Assembly: GCF_004363725.1 (NCBI RefSeq)
Contig: NZ_SNZF01000006.1
Location: 1 to 64,000 of the forward strand
Source: Aquamicrobium defluvii
GTDB taxonomy: Bacteria > Pseudomonadota > Alphaproteobacteria > Rhizobiales > Rhizobiaceae
DNA length: 64,000 nucleotides
Direction of reading: 5' to 3'
Under the pieces are notes generated by a model. It saw only the letters and a list, made by a program, of their open reading frames with translations, did not search any database and had not been told where the DNA came from. This document shows, piece by piece, positions 52,473-61,661 of the stretch. The position numbers and the translations under genes were made by a program. How positions within the stretch are numbered: the stretch's first letter is position 1; the number at the start of each line of letters is the position of its first letter.

Positions 52473-53203
52473 ACGCGGTTCTCCCCGAACGTGCGGCAGC
52501 GCTGCTGGACGAAGTGCGCCAGCGCCGCCCCCGCGTCCATTGCCTGATGAACGGCGTGGTCCCCAAATTCGTGGCTGACGGACTTTCGGCGCTGGGCGCG
52601 ATCCCCTCCATGACCTCCTCGCCGGAGGAGGTAGGCCATTTCGTCGCCAAGGCGGATGCGCTGCTGGTCAATCTCGGCACGCTGGATGCCCGGCGCCGCG
52701 AGGCCATCGGCATTGCGGTGGGTGTCGCCGCAGAGCGCGGCCGGCCATGGGCGCTCGACCCCGCCCATTGCGATTACTCGCCACCGCGCGCCGCCTTCGC
52801 ACAGGAACTGCTGGCACGAGGCCCCGCGGTGCTGCGCGCCAATGCGGCCGAATACGACCTGCTTTCCGTACCGGCCGGAGTCGTGGCGGTCAGGACCGGC
52901 AAGCAGGACCGCATCGCGCAAAACGGCGCGGCGTTCTCGGTGACCAACGGTCATCCGCTGGCGGCGATGGTGACTGGAACCGGGTGTCTTTCCGGTGCCG
53001 TGATTGCCGTCTTCCTCGCCATCGAGGCCGATCCGTTCATCGCCGCGAGCGCCGCGATGGTCGTGTTCGGCATTGCGGCGGAAATGGCCGGCGAGACGGC
53101 GACCGGACCGGGCAGCTTCGAGCCTGCCCTTCTGGATGCGCTGGCCAATCTCGGGGGCGCTCACATTCTTCAGTTCGCAAAGGCAGATCATGAACAGGAT
53201 TGA
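52469..53203 (+). CDS. thiM: Hydroxyethylthiazole kinase
   Basis: 244 residues. Ribokinase-like fold of ThiM: VHCLMNGVVPKFVADGLSAL at the start, SMTSSPEEVGHFVAKADALL, and the ATP/anion site GHPLAAMVTGTGCLSGAV with the catalytic Cys. Phosphorylates the thiazole alcohol for salvage. Overlaps thiY by 4 bp and thiE by 14 bp. Together with thiE and thiD it gives a salvage pathway without de novo genes. Confidence 0.95.
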   Translation: MNAVLPERAAALLDEVRQRRPRVHCLMNGVVPKFVADGLSALGAIPSMTSSPEEVGHFVAKADALLVNLGTLDARRREAIGIAVGVAAERGRPWALDPAHCDYSPPRAAFAQELLARGPAVLRANAAEYDLLSVPAGVVAVRTGKQDRIAQNGAAFSVTNGHPLAAMVTGTGCLSGAVIAVFLAIEADPFIAASAAMVVFGIAAEMAGETATGPGSFEPALLDALANLGGAHILQFAKADHEQD

Positions 53204-53870
53204 CTACAGGCTGAACGCCATCGTCGACGGCGGGCTGCGCCCGGTCGGCAAACTGGCCGATCTTGCCGGCATTGCCGCGCGCAACGGCGCAACGATCATC
53301 CAGTACCGTGACAAGGATGCCTCGACGCGACAGATGATTGCGGAGGCGGAGAAAATCCGTGCCGCCCTTGCCGGAACCGGGGTGCCTCTGGTGGTGAACG
53401 ACCGCGTGGACGTCGCGCTGGCGTCGGGTGCGGACGGCATCCACATCGGCCGCGACGACATGCCGGCCGAAACCGCGCGCCGCCTGCTCGGCCCCGATGC
53501 CATCATCGGCCTGACGGTGAAGAACGAAGCGGATGCAGATGCGGCAATCGCCGCTCCCATCGACTACGCCTGCATCGGCGGCGTGTTCGAAACACTTTCC
53601 AAGAAGAACCCGGATGCGCCGGTCGGGCTCGACGGATTTCGTGCCCTGCGCGCACGCATACGCGCAGCGAAGCCCGGACTGCCGGTCGGCGCGATTGCCG
53701 GCATCGACGCTGCACGCGCCGGCGTGGTGGTGCGGGCGGGCGCATCGGGCGTGGCGGCGATCTCGGCCATCTTCCGCGCCGCCGACATCGCCGCCGCCGC
53801 CCGCGAACTGCGGGCAGCCGTGGACGATGCCGGAGACGGGGCCGGAGACGGGGCCGGAGAGAAGCCATGA
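53190..53870 (+). CDS. thiE: Thiamine-phosphate synthase
   Basis: 226 residues. TIM barrel: [53 protein letters not shown], and the phosphate loop [20 protein letters not shown]. Joins HMP-PP with thiazole phosphate. The C-terminus has a small 12-bp tandem repeat (encoding [10 protein letters not shown]), a probable slippage extension. Overlaps thiD by 4 bp. Confidence 0.95.
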   Translation: MNRIDYRLNAIVDGGLRPVGKLADLAGIAARNGATIIQYRDKDASTRQMIAEAEKIRAALAGTGVPLVVNDRVDVALASGADGIHIGRDDMPAETARRLLGPDAIIGLTVKNEADADAAIAAPIDYACIGGVFETLSKKNPDAPVGLDGFRALRARIRAAKPGLPVGAIAGIDAARAGVVVRAGASGVAAISAIFRAADIAAAARELRAAVDDAGDGAGDGAGEKP

Positions 53871-54664
53871 CGGCAATCGCGCTCACCATCGCCGGTTCGG
53901 ACAGCGGCGGCGGGGCCGGCATACAGGCCGACCTGAAAACCTTCTCGGCGCTCGGCGTCTTCGGCACCAGCGCGATCACCGCGATCACCGTCCAGAACAC
54001 GCAAGGCGTGCGCGATGTCGAGGACATCAGCCCGCACATCGTCGCCGGCCAGATCGATGCGCTCTACGAGGACATGGAGATCGGCGCGGCCAAGATCGGC
54101 ATGGTCTCGCGCATCGACACCATCATGGCCATCGCCAGCGCCCTGCGCCGCCACAAGGTGCGGCCGGTGCTCGATCCGGTGATGGTCGCGACATCGGGAG
54201 ACCGCCTGTTGCAGTCCGACGCCATCGATGCGCTGCGCAGCGAGTTGCTGCCGCAGGCCATCATCGTCACGCCCAACCTGCCCGAGGCAGCGCTGCTGAG
54301 CGGCATGCCGGTGGCCAAGGATGAGGCGCAGATGATCGCGCAGGCCGAGATCCTGCTGCGCGCCGGCGCGGGAGCGGTTCTGGTGAAGGGCGGTCACGGC
54401 ACGGGACCGGAAAGCACCGACCTGCTGCTGGACGGCAATTCCCTGATACGGCTTTCGCGTCCGCGAATCGACACGCCGAACACGCACGGCACCGGCTGCA
54501 CGCTCTCGGCAGCCATCGCCGCCGGTCTGGCGCGCGGTCTGCCGCTTGCCGACGCCGTTGCGCAGGCAAGGGATTACCTGCACGGGGCGTTGCAGGCCGG
54601 AGCCACGCTCGCCATCGGCAAGGGCAGCGGGCCGGTCCATCACTTCCATCGCTGGTGGCGCTAG
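53867..54664 (+). CDS. thiD: HMP/HMP-phosphate kinase
   Basis: 265 residues. Ribokinase fold with [45 protein letters not shown] and the ATP anion hole [20 protein letters not shown]. Makes HMP-PP from HMP in two steps. Coupled to thiE by a 4-bp overlap; TRAP genes follow after 1 bp. Confidence 0.96.
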   Translation: MTAIALTIAGSDSGGGAGIQADLKTFSALGVFGTSAITAITVQNTQGVRDVEDISPHIVAGQIDALYEDMEIGAAKIGMVSRIDTIMAIASALRRHKVRPVLDPVMVATSGDRLLQSDAIDALRSELLPQAIIVTPNLPEAALLSGMPVAKDEAQMIAQAEILLRAGAGAVLVKGGHGTGPESTDLLLDGNSLIRLSRPRIDTPNTHGTGCTLSAAIAAGLARGLPLADAVAQARDYLHGALQAGATLAIGKGSGPVHHFHRWWR

Positions 54665-54665
54665 A

Positions 54666-56468
54666 ATGAACCGCGCCGCGCATTGGGGAAGCTGTCTCCA
54701 GCGCATGCAGGGGCGCTGCTGCGGAGCGGTGCTTGCCCTGATGCTGGCGGCGGTGACGGCCACCACCCTGCAACGCTATCTGCTGGGCTCCGGCTTCCTC
54801 GGCATGGAGGAAGCGGTGACATGGCTGCTTTTGCTGCTTGCCTGCCTCGGGTTCCCCATGATTGCCGATGGCGCACTGGCAATGCGCGTCGACCTTTTTG
54901 GGCCTGGCCGCGGGACGAGATGGGGCATCCTGCGCGGGATCGTGGCGGAAGCCTATGCCCTTGCCGCCTGCGCGGTGCTGGCCATCGCCGGTGCGAAGGC
55001 AGCGCTGGAGGTGGGCGGGCAGTCCACCCTGCTTGGCCTTGGCGAATGGCTGCGTCCCGCCGCCCTTGGCTTTTCCGGCGTGCTGGGACTTGCCATGCGG
55101 GTTCTGGTGCTAACCGGCGAGCGGCGTATGAGGCTTCTGCTTGCCGCAGGTGCAGTTGCGACGCTGATCCTTGCGCCGGTTGCCGCAGGATTGTCGACGT
55201 CTATGCTCCAGCCCAGCCCTGCCGCGCTCATCGTGATCGGCATCGGCATTCTGGCCGGGGCACCGCTGGTCCATGCCTTCGTGCTTGCCGGCTATATCGC
55301 GCTTGCCTTCGGCAGCATGCTGGTCGAGCCGGCTCTGGCCCTGTCGCTGCTCGGCGGCATCGGCCGCTACCTGCTGCTTGCCATACCCTTCTTCCTGCTG
55401 GCCGGCGGCCTGCTGACCATCTCGGGCGCGGCCGGCGATCTGGTGCGCTTCGCCTCCGCCATGGTCGGCAGGCGCCGCGCCGGGCTCGGCCAGACGGTGC
55501 TTCTCACCAGCGTACTGTTTTCAGGCGTATCCGGTTCCTCCATCGCCAATGCGGCGTTCAGTTCCAAGACCTTCATGGAACCGCTGACCGCAGCCGGCTA
55601 TACGCCCGAACGCGCCGGCGCGATCATCGCCTCGACCGCCGTTCTCGATAACATCATCCCGCCCTCCATCGCCTTCCTGATCCTTGCCGCCGCCACCAGC
55701 CTGCCGGTCGGCCCGCTGCTGACGGGCGGGCTGTTCGCCGGGCTTGCACTGGCGGCCGCACTGGCAGTGGCCATCCATTTCCGGGCAGACCTCAGGGGCT
55801 CCGCAATCAGCAAGCCGCAAGCCTCGCGCTGGCGGCTGGCGTTGCGGGCGGTGCCAGTCTTCGGGCTCGGCCTGATCGTGGTGGCCGGTATCCGCCTCGG
55901 CATCGTCAGCCCCACCGAAGCCTCGGCACTTGCCGCCGCCTACACATTCGTGCTGGCGCTGTGGGGACGCGACAGCCGCGCCGGCATCTTCCCTGCATTG
56001 CAGCAGGCCGGGGTGGAAACCGCCGCCATCACCATGCTGATCGGCGCGGCGACGCCCCTCGCGTTCCTGCTGGCGGTGGACGGCATCGGCACATGGGCCA
56101 CCGGCCTTGCGCTCTCGCTCGGCGAAAATCCGTTCATGGTCATGCTCGCCGCCAATCTGATCCTGCTCGGCGTCGGCCTCGTGCTCGACATCGGCGCCGC
56201 GATCCTGCTGTTTCCGCCCATCCTTCTGCCTGTCGCAGTTGCGGTCGGCATCGACCCGGTCGCCTTCGGCGTGATGGTGGTCGTCAACCTGATGATCGGC
56301 GGGCTCACGCCCCCGGTCGGCATACTGGTGCAGGTCACTGGTGCTGCCACCGGTGTGCCGGCAACCCGTCTGTTTGCCGCCACCCGCCCCTATCTCGCCG
56401 CGCTATTGCTGGCGCTGCTGTGCATCGGCATGGGCATCGCCGCCCACGCCGCCTTCCTCCGCCCCTGA
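54666..56468 (+). CDS. TRAP transporter fused small/large permease (DctQM) in the TPP operon
   Basis: 600 residues. N-terminal DctQ-like part (about 15-165) with four helices and FLGMEEAVTWLLLLLACLGF. DctM large subunit (about 180-600) with VLLTSVLFSGVSGSSIANAA, GAIIASTAVLDNIIPPSIAF and VNLMIGGLTPPVGILVQVTG. Uses ion gradients and a binding protein to import small, usually acidic compounds. Only 1 bp after thiD on the riboswitch-controlled transcript, so a thiamine-related substrate is likely. The substrate is inference. Confidence 0.9.
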   Translation: MNRAAHWGSCLQRMQGRCCGAVLALMLAAVTATTLQRYLLGSGFLGMEEAVTWLLLLLACLGFPMIADGALAMRVDLFGPGRGTRWGILRGIVAEAYALAACAVLAIAGAKAALEVGGQSTLLGLGEWLRPAALGFSGVLGLAMRVLVLTGERRMRLLLAAGAVATLILAPVAAGLSTSMLQPSPAALIVIGIGILAGAPLVHAFVLAGYIALAFGSMLVEPALALSLLGGIGRYLLLAIPFFLLAGGLLTISGAAGDLVRFASAMVGRRRAGLGQTVLLTSVLFSGVSGSSIANAAFSSKTFMEPLTAAGYTPERAGAIIASTAVLDNIIPPSIAFLILAAATSLPVGPLLTGGLFAGLALAAALAVAIHFRADLRGSAISKPQASRWRLALRAVPVFGLGLIVVAGIRLGIVSPTEASALAAAYTFVLALWGRDSRAGIFPALQQAGVETAAITMLIGAATPLAFLLAVDGIGTWATGLALSLGENPFMVMLAANLILLGVGLVLDIGAAILLFPPILLPVAVAVGIDPVAFGVMVVVNLMIGGLTPPVGILVQVTGAATGVPATRLFAATRPYLAALLLALLCIGMGIAAHAAFLRP

Positions 56469-56481
56469 AAGGAGCAAGCTC

Positions 56482-57477
56482 ATGCGAACCGACCGCCGCG
56501 CCTTCCTTGCCAGACTTGCCGCAATGCCGTTTGCGATACCCGCCCTGAAACGAGCCCATGCGGCGACACCCATCGTCGCCGCCTCCCTGCTGGGCGACGA
56601 CAAGCCCGAAACGCTGGTCTGGACGCATATAAAGGAGACGGTGGAACGCGAACTGCCGGGGCGATTCGCCTTCAACATCGTGCCCAATGCGGCCCTTGGC
56701 GGTGAAAAGGAAGTCGCCGAAGGCATCCGCCTCGGCTCCATACAGGCCAGCCTGTCGACGCTTTCCAACCTGTCCACATGGGTGCCGGAAACCCAGCTTT
56801 TCGACCTGCCCTTCCTGTTCCGGGACGCGGCCCGTCTGCAAGCCTCGCTGGAAGGTGCGTGCGGCGGCGATCTGGGCGAAAAGCTGGCGGAGCAAGGCAT
56901 CGTTGCCCCCGCCTTCATCAATTACGGCGCGCGTCATCTGCTGGCACGCGAGCCCCTGCTTTCACCGGATCAGGTGAAGGGAAAGCGCATCCGCGTGATC
57001 CAGAGCCCTCTGCATGCGCAATTGTGGGAAAGTTTCGGCGCACATCCCATCGCCCTGCCGATCACCGAAACCTACAACGCGCTCTCCACCGGCCATGTCG
57101 ACGCCATGGACCTGACCATATCCGCCTATGCGGGGTTCCGCCTTTACGAGGTGGTGCCGCATGTGACGCTGACGGGCCATATCCATGCTGCCGGAGCGGT
57201 CATCTTCTCGGGCCGCTTCTGGAAAGGGCTGGACGAGGAATCCCGCTCCGTCCTGCAAAAGGCAGCTACGGAAGGCGCGCGTCATTTTAACACGCTGATG
57301 GCGGCCGATGAGAAAACGTCGATGAAGGCGGCCTCCGAGTCCGGGGCAAGCTTCCATGAAGTGACGGATCGCGCGGCATGGGAAGCACCGGCCCGCAAGG
57401 TCTGGGAAAGTTTTGCCGGCCGTTTGGGCGGCATGGCGCGGATCGAGGCCGTACAGAAAAACACCTGCGGGTCCTGA
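56482..57477 (+). CDS. TRAP transporter substrate-binding protein (DctP) in the TPP operon
   Basis: 331 residues. Tat/Sec-type signal MRTDRRAFLARLAAMPFAIP (about 1-30). DctP fold: the conserved Arg of the DctP signature falls in SPDQVKGKRIRVIQSPLHAQ, and FNIVPNAALGGEKEVAEGIR and YNALSTGHVDAMDLTISAY follow family layout. It should deliver the ligand to the fused permease 13 bp upstream. DctP proteins normally bind organic acids; here the thi context suggests a thiazole carboxylate or pyrimidine-related acid. Last gene of the operon; convergent with an Rnk-like gene. Confidence 0.9.
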   Translation: MRTDRRAFLARLAAMPFAIPALKRAHAATPIVAASLLGDDKPETLVWTHIKETVERELPGRFAFNIVPNAALGGEKEVAEGIRLGSIQASLSTLSNLSTWVPETQLFDLPFLFRDAARLQASLEGACGGDLGEKLAEQGIVAPAFINYGARHLLAREPLLSPDQVKGKRIRVIQSPLHAQLWESFGAHPIALPITETYNALSTGHVDAMDLTISAYAGFRLYEVVPHVTLTGHIHAAGAVIFSGRFWKGLDEESRSVLQKAATEGARHFNTLMAADEKTSMKAASESGASFHEVTDRAAWEAPARKVWESFAGRLGGMARIEAVQKNTCGS

Positions 57478-57490
57478 CCGGCGCCGCGGG

Positions 57491-58000
57491 TCAGGCAGCG
57501 CCGGGGCCGGGATCGTCGTCCGGGTCGATGCCGGCCGGAGGGAAAACCGGCGCGGCGCGACGCGGCCGGAAGCTCACCACATTATGCGCCAGATGGGATG
57601 CCGCACGCGCCTGCGCTTCCGGCTGCGACTCGATTTTGAGAACCTGGACAAGCGCGGGGCCCCCATCCGCGGTTTCGAGGCTGAGCGATGCACCCTCCGC
57701 CAGCCCCAGCAGGGCAAGACCGCGCAGCGAATGCAGCGGCAGGGCGCCGGAATCTTCATCCGCCGCATCCTGCACGATTGTATGCGGCCCATGCCGGATG
57801 TTGTCGAGCAGGTAGGTCAGCCGCGTGTTGAGCGTCACCACATTCGCGGGGATATCGTCGCTGAAACAGATGACGCTTTCCCGCACCTTGCGTTCGAGGA
57901 GCGACGCAAAGGCATCGTAGGGCCCTCTGTGCCGTTCCAGCATGGTCTGGAGGATCGCATGATCCCTGGTCGTCAGTTGGAAATGAGGCTCCGTCACCAT
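57491..58000 (-). CDS. Rnk/GreA-C-terminal-domain protein, long form
   Basis: 169 residues. The GreA/GreB C-terminal-like domain covers about 50-130 (DIPANVVTLNTRLTYLLDNI, LHSLRGLALLGLAEGASLSL), with an N-terminal helical part QLTTRDHAILQTMLERH as in Rnk proteins. The C-terminus is Arg/Pro-rich and disordered. Rnk-type proteins bind RNA polymerase or nucleoside diphosphate kinase regulators. A shorter relative is 222 bp away on the same strand. Confidence 0.7.
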   Translation of the reverse strand: MVTEPHFQLTTRDHAILQTMLERHRGPYDAFASLLERKVRESVICFSDDIPANVVTLNTRLTYLLDNIRHGPHTIVQDAADEDSGALPLHSLRGLALLGLAEGASLSLETADGGPALVQVLKIESQPEAQARAASHLAHNVVSFRPRRAAPVFPPAGIDPDDDPGPGAA

Positions 58001-58222
58001 GGCAAATCTCCCGCAGGAACGGGACCAAGCCGTTCCGACGCCAATCCGTTATGGCTTGCTGGATCGCTCCCCTGATGCGGACCGGCCGCACCAGGGGTCA
58101 GGAGCCTGCGACAAGGCAGCCCGCATGATGGAAAAACCTGTGCGGCGCAGCGCAAACGAGATGCCTGCGCACCTTCATTGCCATGGGTTCAGACCATGCC
58201 GCGTGCATCCGCACAGCCCGCC

Positions 58223-58615
58223 TCAGGAAGCTTCGACGACGTCTTCAACCGAAGTGATGGTAAGACGGTGCGAGCGACCGTCATTGGCGGTCCAGTCGAT
58301 GGACTGTCCGACCTTGAGGCCAAGCAGCGCGGTGCCGATCGGGGTCAGGATGGACACCTTGCCCTGCGCGATGTCGGCGTCGGCCGGATAGACGAGCGTG
58401 ACACGGCGCTTGTTGCCGTCGTCGGATTCGTAGTCGACGGTTGCGCCCATCTGGACGGTGCCTTGCAGCGAACCGGCAGCAGAGGCCACCTTGGCGCGCT
58501 CGAGCTCGTTGAGCAGCGCGTCGGCCACTTCCGGCTTCTTTTCCAGAAGGCCGTTAGCCAGTGTGGTCAGCCGTTCGTGGTCGGCCTTGCTGATGATGAT
58601 ACTCGGTTTGCGCAT
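58223..58615 (-). CDS. rnk: Nucleoside diphosphate kinase regulator (Rnk)
   Basis: 130 residues. N-terminal helical arm (SIIISKADHERLTTLANGLL) and GreA/GreB C-terminal fold with VDYESDDGNKRRVTLVYPAD and ILTPIGTALLGLKVGQSIDW. Rnk binds RNA polymerase near the secondary channel without acidic-tip transcript-cleavage activity. Start at 58615 (MRKPSIIISKADH) fits homologues. Second Rnk-like gene in tandem with 57491; likely an old duplication. Confidence 0.88.
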   Translation of the reverse strand: MRKPSIIISKADHERLTTLANGLLEKKPEVADALLNELERAKVASAAGSLQGTVQMGATVDYESDDGNKRRVTLVYPADADIAQGKVSILTPIGTALLGLKVGQSIDWTANDGRSHRLTITSVEDVVEAS

Positions 58616-58926
58616 GGCGTTTTCTGTCTTCGCTCTGCCGCCCGCAAGGGCGGTATGTTGAGCCCGAAGGTTTCCGCCTCGGGGCCTTCCGGTTGAAGGT
58701 TTTGGTGCTGTCCTGCACCGCGAAATTTAAGGATGAAACTCCCCCGGTCTCGGGGGGACGGCCCGAGCCGGGTCAGCATCCCATCAAGGGATGGCTCCGA
58801 AACATGATATGGGCCCACGTGGTACTCATGCCTGATAGCTTGGATCATATTGGCCATTTGTCAAGCAGGGCCGTGTCGCGAAGATGTCACTTGAACTTCA
58901 GGGGGGGGTCCATTAACTTCCGCGCC

Positions 58927-58968
58927 ATGAAGACGACCCTGAGACCCAGACAGGAGCCCGCGAGGTAA
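58927..58968 (+). CDS. Arg/Pro-rich leader peptide upstream of the polyamine operon
   Basis: 13-codon frame encoding MKTTLRPRQEPAR, with stop TAA at 58966. Its three Arg codons are AGA, AGA and AGG, all rare in this GC-rich sequence, and it lies 172 bp before nspC. The stop codon is in the loop of a GCCCGC/GCGGGC hairpin. No good ribosome site lies before the ATG; an AGGGGGGG run is 17 bases upstream. Candidate translation-dependent sensor of arginine or polyamine status. Confidence 0.5.
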   Translation: MKTTLRPRQEPAR

Positions 58969-59014
58969 GCGGGCGTGTTGCCCGGACGCTGAAATCGAGC
59001 GTCGCCGGGTCGTC
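58932..59014 (+). ncRNA. Structured leader RNA of the carboxyspermidine operon (speF-motif candidate)
   Basis: Three stems can be drawn: GACGACCC (58932-58939) with GGGTCGTC (59007-59014); GCCCGC (58956-58961) with GCGGGC (58969-58974); and CCCGGACGCT (58981-58990) with AGCGT-cg-CCGGG (58998-59009). The first and third share GGG at 59007-59009, so they exclude each other. A TTTT tract follows (59016-59019). The speF motif is a known alphaproteobacterial leader of related decarboxylase genes; membership is untested. Confidence 0.5.
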
Positions 59015-59139
59015 ATTTTCCATTCAAACGAATCTGGAACAATCCGCTTGGAGCGGCGAGAAGGTTCCAAACAGCGTTTCCCCGAAATCCCGATTTTTTG
59101 AAGACAGCCAGCGAGGCGGACTTCAGCGAGCAAGGCCGA
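59015..59139. other. Spacer between the leader RNA and nspC
   Basis: 125 bp, AT-richer than the neighbouring genes. It contains a TTTTTTG tract at 59094-59100 (the upstream TTG start candidate) but no other recognisable element. With 58616-58926, which shows no gene apart from GC-rich hairpins, the whole gap between rnk and nspC is about 520 bp. Confidence 0.5.
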
Positions 59140-60240
59140 ATGACCCTTCAGACCCCCTACTACCTGATCGACAAGGCAAGCCTTCTCCGCAACATGGAGA
59201 AAATCGCCCGTGTCCGCGAGAAATCGGGGGCGAAAGCCCTGCTGGCGCTGAAGTGCTTTGCCACCTGGTCGGTGTTCGACTTCATGCGCCAGTACATGGA
59301 CGGCACCACCTCCTCCTCGCTCTACGAAGTGCGGCTCGGGCACGAGAGATTCGGCGGCGAGACGCATGCCTATTCGGTGGCCTATGCCGATTACGAGATC
59401 GACGAAGTCGTCTCCCACGCCGACAAGATCATCTTCAACACCATCGGCCAGATGGAGAGGTTCGAAGACCGCGCCGGCAACATCGCGCGCGGCCTGCGCC
59501 TCAATCCCGGCATCTCGTCGTCCTCCTTCGATCTCGCCGATCCGGCCCGCCCGTTCAGCCGGCTGGGCGAATGGGATGCCGGCAAGGTTGAGAAGGTCAT
59601 GGACCGCATCAGCGGCTTCATGATCCACAACAATTGCGAAAATTCGGATTTTTCGCTGTTCGACCGGATGCTGTCGCAGATCGAGGAGAAGTTCGGCTCT
59701 CTGCTCGGCCGGGCGCAATGGGTCAGCCTTGGCGGCGGCATCCATTTCACCGGCGACGACTACCCGCTCGACGCCTTCTGCGAGCGTCTGAAGGCGTTCG
59801 CAGACCGCTTCGGCATCCAGGTCTATCTGGAGCCGGGCGAGGCTTCGATCACCAGAAGCACGACGCTGGAAGTCTCGGTGCTCGACACGCTGTTCAACGG
59901 CAAGCAGCTCGCCATCGTGGATTCCTCCATCGAGGCCCACATGCTCGACCTGCTGATCTATCGCGAGAGCGCCAGGGTGGCGCCGAACGAAGGCCCGCAC
60001 CGCTACATGGTGTGCGGGAAGTCCTGCCTTGCCGGCGATATTTTCGGCGAATTCGACTTCCCGGCCGAACTGAAGATCGGCGACCGCATTTCCATTCAGG
60101 ATGCCGCAGGCTACACGATGGTCAAGAAAAACTGGTTCAACGGCGTGAAGATGCCGGCGATTGCGATCCGCGAACTGGACGGATCGATCAACGTGGTGCG
60201 CGAATTCAGCTTCGCGGACTATGAGCAGAGCCTCTCCTGA
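59140..60240 (+). CDS. nspC: Carboxynorspermidine/carboxyspermidine decarboxylase
   Basis: 366 residues. PLP-dependent alanine-racemase-fold decarboxylase. Lys of the PLP Schiff base lies in ALLALKCFATWSVFDFM; the specificity region is YLEPGEASITRSTTLEVSVL, and CGKSCLAGDIFGEFD carries the active-site Cys. Removes the carboxyl group of carboxyspermidine to give spermidine, the alternative to SpeE/SpeD. Start at ATG 59140 (MTLQTPYYLIDK); TTG at 59098 is an option. The dehydrogenase gene follows after 43 bp. Confidence 0.92.
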   Translation: MTLQTPYYLIDKASLLRNMEKIARVREKSGAKALLALKCFATWSVFDFMRQYMDGTTSSSLYEVRLGHERFGGETHAYSVAYADYEIDEVVSHADKIIFNTIGQMERFEDRAGNIARGLRLNPGISSSSFDLADPARPFSRLGEWDAGKVEKVMDRISGFMIHNNCENSDFSLFDRMLSQIEEKFGSLLGRAQWVSLGGGIHFTGDDYPLDAFCERLKAFADRFGIQVYLEPGEASITRSTTLEVSVLDTLFNGKQLAIVDSSIEAHMLDLLIYRESARVAPNEGPHRYMVCGKSCLAGDIFGEFDFPAELKIGDRISIQDAAGYTMVKKNWFNGVKMPAIAIRELDGSINVVREFSFADYEQSLS

Positions 60241-60283
60241 GGCCCGCACCCTCCTCTCCAGCCAGAAGGAAACATCCCCCGGA

Positions 60284-61516
60284 ATGAAAAAGAACGTGCT
60301 CATCATCGGCGCCGGTGGCGTGGCGCAGGTCGTGGCGCATAAGTGCGCGCAGAACAACGATGTGCTCGGCGACATCCATATCGCCTCGCGCACCCTTGCG
60401 AAGTGCCAGTCCATCGTGGACTCCGTCCGGGAAAAGAAGGCTCTGAAGACAGGCGGCGTGATCGAGGCCCACCAGCTCGACGCCATGGATGTCGAAGCCA
60501 CCAAGGCGCTCATCAGGAAGACCGATGCGAAAATCGTCATCAATGTCGGGTCGGCCTTCCTCAACATGTCGGTCATGTCGGCCTGCATCGAAACCGGCGC
60601 GGCCTATATCGACACCGCCATCCATGAAGATCCGGCCAAGGTGTGCGAGACGCCGCCATGGTATGCCAACTACGAATGGAAGCGCCGCGAGGAGGCCGAA
60701 AAGGCCGGCGTAACCGTCATTCTCGGCGCGGGCTTCGATCCGGGCGTGGTCAATGCCTATGCCAAGCTTGCCTATGACGACTATTTCGACCGCATCGATT
60801 CGATCGACATCATCGACATCAATGCCGGCAGCCATGGCCGCTGGTTCGCGACCAATTTCGACCCCGAGATCAATTTCCGCGAGTTCACCGGCCGCGTGTG
60901 GTCCTGGCAGGACAGCAAGTGGACCGAGAACAGGATGTTCGAGATCGGCAAGGAATGGGACCTGCCCGTCGTCGGCACGCAGAAGGCCTATATGACCGGC
61001 CATGACGAGGTGCATTCCATCTCCCAGATCCTGAAGGTACCGAATGTGCGCTTCTGGATGGGCTTCGGCGATCACTACATCAACGTCTTCACCGTGCTGA
61101 ACAATCTGGGGCTCCTGTCCGAAAAGCCGGTGAAAACGGCGGAAGGGCTGGAAGTTGTGCCGCTCAAGGTGGTCAAGGCCGTGCTGCCCGATCCGGGCTC
61201 GCTGGCCCCCGATTACACCGGCAAGACCTGCATCGGCGATCTGGTGAAGGGCGTGAAGGACGGCAAGGAGCGCGAAGTCTTCATCTACAACGTGGCCGAC
61301 CACAAGCAAGCCTACGAGGAAGTTGGATCGCAGGGCATTTCCTACACCGCCGGCGTGCCGGCCGTGGCGGCCGCGCTCCTGATCGCCACCGGCGAGTGGG
61401 ACGTGAAGAAGATGGCCAATGTTGAGGAACTGCCGCCGCGTCCCTTCCTCGATCTTCTGGGCAGGATCGGGCTGCCGACCCGCGTGCGCGAAGGCGACGA
61501 CGACCGGGCGCTGTAA
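60284..61516 (+). CDS. Carboxynorspermidine/carboxyspermidine dehydrogenase (saccharopine-dehydrogenase family)
   Basis: 410 residues. NAD(P)-binding MKKNVLIIGAGGVAQVVAHK at the start. GAGFDPGVVNAYAKLAYDDY and IDINAGSHGRWFATNFDPEI are signatures of the CASDH group. Condenses putrescine with aspartate beta-semialdehyde by reductive amination to carboxyspermidine, which NspC decarboxylates. Order decarboxylase-dehydrogenase within one unit, ended by a strong terminator. A leader RNA precedes both. Confidence 0.92.
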   Translation: MKKNVLIIGAGGVAQVVAHKCAQNNDVLGDIHIASRTLAKCQSIVDSVREKKALKTGGVIEAHQLDAMDVEATKALIRKTDAKIVINVGSAFLNMSVMSACIETGAAYIDTAIHEDPAKVCETPPWYANYEWKRREEAEKAGVTVILGAGFDPGVVNAYAKLAYDDYFDRIDSIDIIDINAGSHGRWFATNFDPEINFREFTGRVWSWQDSKWTENRMFEIGKEWDLPVVGTQKAYMTGHDEVHSISQILKVPNVRFWMGFGDHYINVFTVLNNLGLLSEKPVKTAEGLEVVPLKVVKAVLPDPGSLAPDYTGKTCIGDLVKGVKDGKEREVFIYNVADHKQAYEEVGSQGISYTAGVPAVAAALLIATGEWDVKKMANVEELPPRPFLDLLGRIGLPTRVREGDDDRAL

Positions 61517-61543
61517 CAGAAACTGTCCGACACTGGACGGAAA

Positions 61544-61575
61544 GGCGGGCGAATCCATATTCGCCCGCCTTTTTC
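61544..61575 (+). terminator. Rho-independent terminator of the carboxyspermidine operon
   Basis: GGCGGGCGAAT (61544-61554), 4-nt loop, ATTCGCCCGCC (61559-61569), then TTTTT. Perfect 11-bp stem with U tract, 27 bp after the dehydrogenase stop. Confidence 0.95.
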
Positions 61576-61661
61576 ATGGAACGTGGACAGCCGCTTTCAA
61601 GTCTTGAAAATGTGCGCCCTTGCCGCCATCTGGGAGCCGGACAATTCAGGGGCAATCCGAA

